Positions 57,980 to 64,000 of a stretch of 64,000 nucleotides of DNA are shown here, one piece after another. The stretch spans positions 1,984,001-2,048,000 of the forward strand of contig NZ_CP022282.1 of assembly GCF_002216065.1 (NCBI RefSeq), given 5' to 3'. The notes under the pieces were generated by a model. The model made no database searches. It was given only the letters and a program-made list of their open reading frames with translations, and was not told where the DNA came from. Position 1 is the first letter of the stretch. Every line of letters starts with the position of its first letter. A program made the position numbers and the translations under genes. This DNA comes from Chryseobacterium sp. T16E-39 (GTDB taxonomy: Bacteria > Bacteroidota > Bacteroidia > Flavobacteriales > Weeksellaceae).

Positions 57980-58085
57980 GACTAGAAAACTGGTAATTTT
58001 TATGTGTGCGGGAAGATAAGTAAATTAGCTCACGACCGCGGCGTGGGCTCACTTATCGTACACGGGTATACCAGTACCTCTAGTC
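57980..58085 (+). ncRNA. 106-nt nested hairpin upstream of the sigma-dCas12f operon
   Basis: Five stems nest in one arm pair: GACTAG/CTAGTC, ACTGGTA/TACCAGT, GTGTGC/GTACAC, GATAAGT/ACTTATC and AGCTCACG/CGTGGGCT around loop ACCGCGG, with short internal loops. It is more GC-rich than its surroundings. It lies in the predicted 5' leader, 115 bases before the sigma start. It could be a guide-RNA scaffold for the adjacent Cas12f homologue, a regulatory leader, or an element end. Structure is seen; function is inferred. Confidence 0.6.
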
Positions 58086-58200
58086 AATGAGCTGAGTTCC
58101 ACGCCTTTATTTTAGGCAAAATGCAGTGAATGAATATTTTGATGGTGTAGAGAATTCTTAAAAATCTAAGCAGTTCCTTCAGCAATAATTTTGCTAAAAT

Positions 58201-59025
58201 ATGCTGCTTATGAAAAGAACAAACTCTCCACCCCGAAAGCTGAGCAATCTTCAGCTGTACGAACTGCTGAAAAAAGGTAATCCGACCGCTCTCGAACACA
58301 TTCATTTGCGCCACAAGAGACTTCTTTTCTGGATTGGATTACAGGTGTTGAAAGATGATTTTGTAGTGGACACTATTGTTCAGGATACCTTCCTAAAATT
58401 GTGGCTACACCGCGGCACCATTGAATCGCCTGATCATATTACCGGCTTTTTACGCTTTGTGATGAAAAGGGATTGTATCGCATATGTGACTGCGCCCAGA
58501 AATAAATTTACCCGCCTGATGGCTTCTCTTGATAGTTTTGAGAATTATCAGGAGTATCTTGCAGGCTACGATCCTTTGAAAGATAAAGAGTATTTACATA
58601 GTCAGGAATCTGATCAAAACAAATTCGATGAAATCACAAAGGTGTTACCCGTTCTGAATCCTAAAAGAAAACACCTGATAGAACTTTGCCTCGAATACGG
58701 ATTCCAGTACAAGCCTATCGCAGAAGCAATGGGAAGCAGCGTGACAGGCATTAGTATGGAGGTGGGCAAAGCAATTGATGAACTTCGGAAAATCCTTAAA
58801 GTCACATCGTTTGAGCAGCCAGAGGAAAAAACTGCACTTAAAAAAGAGCAGTTAAAACAACTCACCAATCAGCAGCTCGAGATTGTCAAAAGACGGTTTG
58901 AACAGAAATCCTCTTTTGCGGTGATTGCAAAAGAACTCAAACTACCCGAAAAGGAAGTCCATCGGGATTTTCTGTATGCCTTTCAGCATCTTCAAAATCA
59001 TAACCAATCTGAAATATCGCTTTGA
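58201..59025 (+). CDS. ECF-type sigma factor associated with dCas12f
   Basis: 274 residues from ATG 58201 (ATG 58210 is an alternative). Sigma region 2 spans ~15-95 (FVVDTIVQDTFLKLWLHRG), region 4 ~140-200 (KRKHLIELCLEYGFQYKPIAEAMGSSVTGISMEVGKAID). A second region-4-like helix-turn-helix occupies ~215-265 (LTNQQLEIVKRRFEQKSSFAVIAKELKLPEKEVHRD). No anti-sigma gene is adjacent. The next gene, one base after the stop, encodes a nuclease-dead Cas12f. Recent reports describe dCas12f-sigma pairs in Flavobacteriia that place RNA polymerase by guide RNA; this matches that layout. Confidence 0.88.
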   Translation: MLLMKRTNSPPRKLSNLQLYELLKKGNPTALEHIHLRHKRLLFWIGLQVLKDDFVVDTIVQDTFLKLWLHRGTIESPDHITGFLRFVMKRDCIAYVTAPRNKFTRLMASLDSFENYQEYLAGYDPLKDKEYLHSQESDQNKFDEITKVLPVLNPKRKHLIELCLEYGFQYKPIAEAMGSSVTGISMEVGKAIDELRKILKVTSFEQPEEKTALKKEQLKQLTNQQLEIVKRRFEQKSSFAVIAKELKLPEKEVHRDFLYAFQHLQNHNQSEISL

Positions 59026-59026
59026 A

Positions 59027-60121
59027 ATGGAAAAGTCTACAATAACCCTGACGCGGAAAATTCAGCTGGTGATTGATGTTCCAGCCGATTGTAAAAGCGA
59101 AATGTGGGAAAAACTATACCGGTATCAGAACCGCTGTTTCCGTGCAGCGAATTTGATTGTTTCCCATCTGTATGTACAGGAAATGATTAAGGATTTCTTT
59201 TACCTCACCGAAGAGATTCAATACAAGCTAGCTGATGAAAAAAAAGATGAAATGGGAATCTTCGACCGTTCGAAAACAAACACGACGGCACGCTTAGTCT
59301 TTGACAGATTCAAGGGAGAAATTCCCACCGATATTCTGGGATGCCTGAACAATACAATCCAGTCCACCTTTTCCAAAAACAAAGCCGACTATTGGCAGGG
59401 ATCAAAATCCTTAATGAATTATAAAAAAGACATTCCCATTCCACTTCCGGTCAAATGCATCAGCAAAATGAAATATGATCCTGATAAGAAAGCGTTCAGC
59501 TTCAATATGTTTGCGATTCCTGTCAAGACTTACTTAGGGAGAGATTTCTCGGATAAACATTTGGTACTAGAACGGCTTTTAAGAGAAGAAATCAAGTTAT
59601 GCAACTCACAGGTTCAGCTGAAAGACGGTAAGATCTTTTGGCTCGCCGTCTTTGAATTTGAAAAGGAAAACCACGGTTTAAAACCCGAAATCATTGCTGA
59701 AGCATCTCTGTCATTAGAACATCCAATCGTGGTAAAAGCCAATAATGTGCGAATGAATATAGGCTCAAAAGAAGAATTTCTCTACAGAAGACTTGCAATT
59801 CAGGCAAGTAATAAAAGGATTCGAGCCGGAGTCGCTTATTCCCGTTCCGGAAATGGAACCAAACGGAAACAGAAGGCACTGAAAAAAACAGAAAATTTAG
59901 AAAAACGTTTTGTCAGTCATCATCTTCATCTGTACAGCCGTAAGCTGATTGATTTCTGCATCAGGCAACAGGCGGGCACCCTGATCCTTAAAAATCAGGA
60001 AGACAAAATAGGAATTGCAAAAGAACAGGAATTTGTGCTTCGCAACTGGAGCTATTATGAACTGCAGACCAAAATAAAATACAAAGCAGAAAAAGCCGGT
60101 ATCGAATTGATTATCGGATAG
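59027..60121 (+). CDS. Nuclease-dead Cas12f homologue (dCas12f)
   Basis: 364 residues from ATG 59027, shorter than active Cas12f. The N-terminus TLTRKIQLVID starts a TnpB/Cas12-type wedge. Compared from memory with Un1Cas12f1: RSGNGTKRK with RAGHGAKNK, AGTLILKNQ with VGTVQMENL, YYELQTKIKYKAEKAGIELI with AEMQNKIEFKLKQYGIEIR. The RuvC-I Asp is Lys237 (PIVVKANN) and the RuvC-II Glu is Lys322. The protein ends right after GIELIIG, so the zinc finger and RuvC-III Asp are absent. It should bind an RNA and target DNA without cutting. Coupled to the sigma gene, so it likely directs that factor. A TldR-like repressor is the alternative. Confidence 0.9.
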   Translation: MEKSTITLTRKIQLVIDVPADCKSEMWEKLYRYQNRCFRAANLIVSHLYVQEMIKDFFYLTEEIQYKLADEKKDEMGIFDRSKTNTTARLVFDRFKGEIPTDILGCLNNTIQSTFSKNKADYWQGSKSLMNYKKDIPIPLPVKCISKMKYDPDKKAFSFNMFAIPVKTYLGRDFSDKHLVLERLLREEIKLCNSQVQLKDGKIFWLAVFEFEKENHGLKPEIIAEASLSLEHPIVVKANNVRMNIGSKEEFLYRRLAIQASNKRIRAGVAYSRSGNGTKRKQKALKKTENLEKRFVSHHLHLYSRKLIDFCIRQQAGTLILKNQEDKIGIAKEQEFVLRNWSYYELQTKIKYKAEKAGIELIIG

Positions 60122-60314
60122 CTAAAAAAATGAGGGTGCTTGTATACCCGTAGGGTGAGGTTTTGAACACTCACTAAATACTAAAAGTATATACAATGGC
60201 GTGGGCTATTTTTAAGGAAAATAAGAACCTCTTTTAAATAGCATAAAAGAGGTCGGATATTTTTAATGATTTTTAAAAATAAGTCTTATGCAACGGCTAC
60301 CACTGTTAGTTGTA
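60122..60314 (+). ncRNA. Candidate guide RNA downstream of dCas12f
   Basis: Gene-free and structured. Stems: TGTATAC (60141-60147) with GTATATACA (60187-60195, two extra bases), GTGAG/CTCAC (60155-60159/60170-60174), ACCTCTTTT/AAAAGAGGT (60227-60235/60245-60253) and ATTTTTA/TAAAAAT (60259-60265/60274-60280). ATGCAAC at 60288-60294 resembles the 3' handle of some Cas12f repeats, so 60295-60314 would be a guide. It shares GGCGTGGGCT (60198-60207) with the upstream hairpin (58040-58049). Tentative. Confidence 0.45.
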
Positions 60315-60320
60315 GTTCTT

Positions 60321-60980
60321 TTATTCGAAAATATTGGGAATTATCTTATATTTAATTTGAACTTCAAAATGGCTGCAACTTCTTTGTGATATATTCTTAA
60401 ACATAAATGAAGTGCCAAATTTTTCTGTTAAGAATTCTTCAAAACATTTATAAATTGTTCCTTCTCCTGAATTATAAATATTGGAAGCCTTAATTCTATC
60501 ATTTTCCTCTCTTATTTTTCCAATCAGCACCACATCATGATAGACTTCAAAAATTGGATTTATAGCAGAAATGGAATCGCTTATATTGAAAGGTGTTCTT
60601 TCATAAAATTCGCATTCTTCAAAATCTTTTTGAACTTTTAGTTCTACATTAACTTTTTCCTCACTTAATTTTAAAGTCACTTCTCGAATGAGTTCTTGTG
60701 GAACTTTAACTGTTTCAAAAACTTCAAACACTCCATTAAATTCATCACTTTCGTCAATAAGTGAGGCTTTTAAAACGAAATATTTTCCAATTTCTTCAAA
60801 TAAATAATTAGATAAGACTCTTTTAATAATCTTATTTGAATTTTCAAATTTTCTAAATTCTTGCTCGTTTTTAACTTTAACATAGCAAATTAAATCCTTA
60901 AAATTTTTTAACTCATAAGAAATATGAAAATGAATATCTTTATTCTCAATATTTACAATTTTTATTTCGGTTTTAGTCAT
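60321..60980 (-). CDS. Protein of unknown function
   Basis: 219 residues from ATG 60980; a TTG at 61031 is less likely. No signal or membrane segments; alternating beta strands such as IHFHISYELKNFKDLICYVKV and HFEVQIKYKIIP near the end. Not recognised. It converges on the sigma-dCas12f operon and its 3' end borders the candidate guide RNA. Confidence 0.55.
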   Translation of the reverse strand: MTKTEIKIVNIENKDIHFHISYELKNFKDLICYVKVKNEQEFRKFENSNKIIKRVLSNYLFEEIGKYFVLKASLIDESDEFNGVFEVFETVKVPQELIREVTLKLSEEKVNVELKVQKDFEECEFYERTPFNISDSISAINPIFEVYHDVVLIGKIREENDRIKASNIYNSGEGTIYKCFEEFLTEKFGTSFMFKNISQRSCSHFEVQIKYKIIPNIFE

Positions 60981-61283
60981 TTTTTTAACAGTTTTATTAT
61001 AAAATTGCAGACAACTTTTAGCTTCACCCAATGCGTAAATTTGATTTATATAAATTGTTTAAAGCTATTTCTGATGCTAATATAAATTTTATTTTTTTAA
61101 TTTCATGAGCAATAACATACAAAAATATAAATCTTCACTTTAATTTGAATTACCGAATATTTTACTTACAAAATCAAACATTCTAGCCAGATTGATTGCT
61201 TCCCCACATCCTTACTTTCTAGAATTCTTGCTTCCTTAATAACTATCATTCAAAAGAGATTACTCTGCAATAGGTCGCGGTTG
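60981..61283. other. 303-bp gene-free spacer
   Basis: AT-rich spacer between the relaxase and the unknown gene. I see no gene, strong hairpin or repeat. Confidence 0.4.
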
Positions 61284-62444
61284 TTAGAGTCTTTTTCTCT
61301 TTCTTGTATTTTGAATTGGAATATCCTCAACCGCATAATTTGTACTGTTATTTCCGAATTGTAATAAAGAGAAAAGCTGATTAACTATCTCAAGGTCTTT
61401 AAAAATCTCATTGAAGGCAGCAAAAGGAATGCTGTTTTCCTGAGAAATTTTTTGTACTATTTTTTCCATTTCCGTTATGAGCTTTTGTTTATCTGTTCTG
61501 TCAAGATGTGGACTTCTAAATCTTGCAAATTTGATTTCCTTCTGTAGAGTATTAATTACAGAATCCAGATATTTTTTCTTTTCAGAAGCAAATACGGTTG
61601 GGCTGGATAATAGCACAGAATTTTTGGTTTTGAAAAGATGAACTTGCTTTTTTAAATCATCGACCTTTGTGTTGAGTTCAGTAATATTTTTTGATTTAGA
61701 TTCCAGTTCAGTTATATTCTTTAGGATTGTGCTTTTATACGTTCGAAAAGCTCTTTCATAATTCTCAATGGTTTTGTCAGTCTTAATTTTTTTAAAACCT
61801 AAAAAATCATTTTCCTTCACAACCAGCTGATCTGATTTTTTTGAATTCATCTCAGATTTCATCAAATCATACTTTTCTTCCAAAACTTTGAGATCTTCTT
61901 CTTTCTGCTGAATCTTAAACTCAATCGCTTCCAATCTTCCTTTGGAACCGGAAATTCCTCTTTCCATATTCAGGCATTCTGCTGTCAGATCCTGCATTTT
62001 TGAATAATGAAAGGATTGGTGTTTAAGTGTTTTTCCTGTTTTCAGATCCTGCCAGTCAGCTACCAAATGAGCGTGGTAATTGGGTTTCCATTCTTTCGTG
62101 TCTTTATCAGTGTGTCCTTCGTCTTTATGAATGGCGATCTGGAATACACGGATATCCAATTCTTCTTCCAGTCTCTTTGCTAAGTTTTGAAGTTCTAGCA
62201 TCGTTGTGTTCTCTTTGATGACAACGACCGCTTCCCGAACTGGCATTGCATTCTTCTGTAATTTTCTTCCGGACTTTTCTTTGCAATATGCTTCTATATT
62301 TTGGATTCTATCAGCTATTTTCTGTTCTATCCAGTATTCATTCTTTGGCGTCAGATCTTTACGGATGTAATCAAAAGTTTTCTTCCTGAAATTATGGGTT
62401 TCCGAATCGGACTTAACAACTTTGAAATTAATAGAGGTCTTCAT
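61284..62444 (-). CDS. MobV/Pre-type relaxase
   Basis: 386 residues. The N-terminal relaxase has the metal-binding motif IHKDEGHTDKDTKEWKPNYHAHLV (paired HxxE/HxH) and family segment NMERGISGSKGRLEAIEFKIQQ. Residues ~170-290 are coiled coil (LKVLEEKYDLMKSEM). It nicks oriT and pilots a strand during mobilization. It lies beside an oriT-like hairpin cluster and a primase gene, so the region is an integrative mobilizable element. Confidence 0.82.
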   Translation of the reverse strand: MKTSINFKVVKSDSETHNFRKKTFDYIRKDLTPKNEYWIEQKIADRIQNIEAYCKEKSGRKLQKNAMPVREAVVVIKENTTMLELQNLAKRLEEELDIRVFQIAIHKDEGHTDKDTKEWKPNYHAHLVADWQDLKTGKTLKHQSFHYSKMQDLTAECLNMERGISGSKGRLEAIEFKIQQKEEDLKVLEEKYDLMKSEMNSKKSDQLVVKENDFLGFKKIKTDKTIENYERAFRTYKSTILKNITELESKSKNITELNTKVDDLKKQVHLFKTKNSVLLSSPTVFASEKKKYLDSVINTLQKEIKFARFRSPHLDRTDKQKLITEMEKIVQKISQENSIPFAAFNEIFKDLEIVNQLFSLLQFGNNSTNYAVEDIPIQNTRKRKRL

Positions 62445-62542
62445 TGCTTTTACATCTTTAAAGTTTTACACTTTTATTGTTTTATGCTTTTAAATTTTTG
62501 TTGAAGGTGGCTATAGTTATATTACGCAGCATTACTTTTTAT

Positions 62543-62712
62543 GTGTGTTTATTTTACACACCTTCGATGAGAATAGACCAAGTGTTTTTTACACTAGTTC
62601 AACAAGCTAACCTGATATTATTATACCCAGGTTAAAAGCCTCGCAGAGCGTATTAGAAACTTTGTTGGGAGGCACGACCTTCAAAGTTGCGAATGCGCTC
62701 CTAACTTCTGCG
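62543..62712. other. Candidate oriT: four hairpins upstream of the relaxase
   Basis: Stems: GTGTGT/ACACAC (62543-62561), AGTGT/ACACT (62581-62595), TAACCTG/CAGGTTA (62608-62634), and a nested one at 62642-62712 with CGCAGA/TCTGCG, GCGTATT/AATGCGC (one G-T) and AACTTTG/CAAAGTT. The block lies between relaxase and primase genes with no frame across it. oriT of MobV systems is usually just upstream of mob. Confidence 0.55.
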
Positions 62713-62742
62713 TGTAGTTGGTAAAAAATACAGCACTCCTTA

Positions 62743-63726
62743 TCAGCGTTTCCTTTTAAAACCATTTGATTTTTTGATTTCCGGCTCCTGATCTCTCACT
62801 TGTTGTTTTTCCTGTTCTGGAAATTTTTCAGATAGTTTCCCTGCAATATTTGGCACATTATTTTTCATTCTCTGTATCAAAAATTCGTTGAGATCTTTAT
62901 GGTTGGAATAGATACCGGAATGATCTTTTGCTTCCGGAAAGAATTTTATGATCTCAGACCTGCATTTAATCCCGGCATTATCGTTGTCCAGAAAAAGATG
63001 GATATCAGGATAGTTTTTCAGATGTTCGATGGATTTGTTTAAAAGAGCAATGGAATTCATCACAAGAATATCTCCTGCAAAAGACTTTTGCAATTCGATA
63101 AAAGACAAGGCATCCAGAAAACCTTCAAAAACTGCTACACCTTTGACGTCTCTATCTTGAATATTTGATTTATTCTGACCATTGATGCTGAGATCTATTA
63201 GTGAAACATCCTTTTTCAACAATGAACCTTTGTAGAAAGCATTACGCAATTCAAAACCGCCAGATAAGTTCTCAAAACCAATGGCATAGAGTTTCTTATT
63301 GCCGATGGTAAATTGTACTTCTTTTATGTAATCATATACTTTAGGACTTAATCCACGTCCCTGCAGATATTGTTTCAGGTTTGGATTCTGGAGATCGAAT
63401 ATTTCATCTATTCTGTAATCTGGTTCTGACTTTTTAATCTGTTGTTGCTGATGAAAAGAAGAAAAATTTTGTTTTTGCGCCCAGTCCAGAACTTCATTGA
63501 CAGAAGTGTTCAAATATTTTTTCATAAAGTCGGTGTTATTCCCGCCGACACCTTCTGAATGAAGATACCATGAATTAATTCTCTTATTCAATTTGAAAGA
63601 GGCTTGAGATTCGATGGCAAAGGGGTTGAGATACCAAGCTTCTTTTTCATTTTGTTTCGTGGGAAGGTGTCCGAGAGAAAGGAGGACTTCTTCCAACGGG
63701 ATTGTATTAAATTGTTTGCAATTCAT
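62743..63726 (-). CDS. Toprim-domain primase
   Basis: 327 residues. The N-terminus is a reduced CHC2-like domain (WYLNPFAIESQASFKLNKRINSWYLHSEGVGGNN) without the zinc ligands; the toprim domain has VAVFEGFLDALSF (Glu) and IHLFLDNDNAGIK (the DxD pair). It would prime replication or single-strand conversion of the element. C-terminus is basic (GFKRKR). Confidence 0.85.
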   Translation of the reverse strand: MNCKQFNTIPLEEVLLSLGHLPTKQNEKEAWYLNPFAIESQASFKLNKRINSWYLHSEGVGGNNTDFMKKYLNTSVNEVLDWAQKQNFSSFHQQQQIKKSEPDYRIDEIFDLQNPNLKQYLQGRGLSPKVYDYIKEVQFTIGNKKLYAIGFENLSGGFELRNAFYKGSLLKKDVSLIDLSINGQNKSNIQDRDVKGVAVFEGFLDALSFIELQKSFAGDILVMNSIALLNKSIEHLKNYPDIHLFLDNDNAGIKCRSEIIKFFPEAKDHSGIYSNHKDLNEFLIQRMKNNVPNIAGKLSEKFPEQEKQQVRDQEPEIKKSNGFKRKR

Positions 63727-63762
63727 AGCTGTAAATTTTCCGTGTTTTGAGTGAGATATTTT

Positions 63763-63967
63763 TTGTTGAATTGTTGAGAAAACCTTTTAACTTATTGATT
63801 GAACAATATTTAATTACTCAACAAATGCTCAACAATTCAACAAACTAGAGTTTTTCTGCTCAACAAACATTCAACAAAAAATTGGGTTTAAAAGTTTGTT
63901 GAGGATTTTGTTGAGTTTAAAGTGTTTGATTTTCTATTCATTATCAATCAATTCAACATTTCAACAT
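63763..63967. repeat. Iteron-like TTGTTGA/TCAACAA repeat cluster
   Basis: Nine exact copies of TTGTTGA or its complement in ~150 bp (63763, 63771, 63818, 63829, 63837, 63860, 63871, 63896, 63908), plus two TCAACAT (63953, 63961). They lie upstream of the primase gene on its 5' side, in both orientations. Candidate replication iterons or operator cluster. Continues toward the window edge. Confidence 0.6.
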
Positions 63968-64000
63968 GTTTATTAAGAATAAAATCCTTTTTTATGGTGA

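Noticed and set aside
57980..58085. Rho-independent terminator
   Set aside because: The arm is long with internal loops, has no T run, and no plus-strand gene ends before it.
59027..60121. Active IS605/IS607-type TnpB
   Set aside because: Catalytic Asp and Glu are replaced by Lys, the zinc finger is missing, there is no TnpA gene, and the best segment matches recalled are to Cas12f.
63763..63967. CRISPR array from the repeated TTGTTGA words
   Set aside because: The words are seven bases long, occur in both orientations and are unevenly spaced, with no constant-length spacers.

Overview
The window looks like chromosomal DNA of a low-GC Flavobacteriia, most likely Weeksellaceae (Chryseobacterium/Elizabethkingia type). 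The evidence is a PafA alkaline phosphatase with family-typical spacing of its active-site residues, a TonB receptor with a carboxypeptidase-like N-terminal domain, a three-gene succinate dehydrogenase/fumarate reductase, GG-leader peptides, and Bacteroidota-type promoters (-7 TAnnTTTG). No rRNA, tRNA or CRISPR array was recognised.

About 1-39.2 kb reads as ordinary host DNA. It opens with a barnase-like RNase and a barstar-like inhibitor, separated by a small GIY-YIG gene bounded by 33-bp inverted repeats. Then come pafA, small regulators with redox genes (HxlR/DoxX; TetR/SDR/aldo-keto reductase with two copies of one operator), a membrane AraC regulator next to a TonB receptor and a PI-PLC-like enzyme, mdh, a heme oxygenase-bacteriophytochrome pair, and an operon of porin, dicarboxylate transporter and SdhCAB. 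A duplicated module of a one-helix membrane peptide plus an all-helical protein follows, then an AraC/DoxX/cupin cluster whose AraC gene is frameshifted.

About 39.4-57.8 kb is a defence island. It holds a reverse transcriptase with a structured non-coding region upstream, a divergent 396-aa protein of unknown function, a tightly packed run of ATPase, HNH nuclease (Septu-like), McrB and McrC, and a type I restriction-modification system. In the last, a tyrosine recombinase and two pairs of inverted repeats flank an expressed and a silent hsdS, so specificity should switch by inversion. hsdR and the expressed hsdS each carry a one-base homopolymer contraction, as does the AraC gene.

About 57.9-60.3 kb is the most striking part. 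An ECF-type sigma factor with an extra C-terminal helix-turn-helix is followed one base later by a Cas12f homologue whose RuvC-I Asp and RuvC-II Glu are both Lys and which ends before the zinc finger and RuvC-III. Structured non-coding DNA lies on both sides. This fits an RNA-guided transcription activator (dCas12f plus sigma factor) rather than a nuclease; the guide RNA position is my inference.

About 60.3-64 kb holds an unknown gene, a MobV-type relaxase, an oriT-like run of hairpins, a toprim primase and an iteron-like repeat cluster. The accessory region therefore probably sits on a mobilizable element that continues past the right edge. No integrase or attachment site for the whole element was seen.
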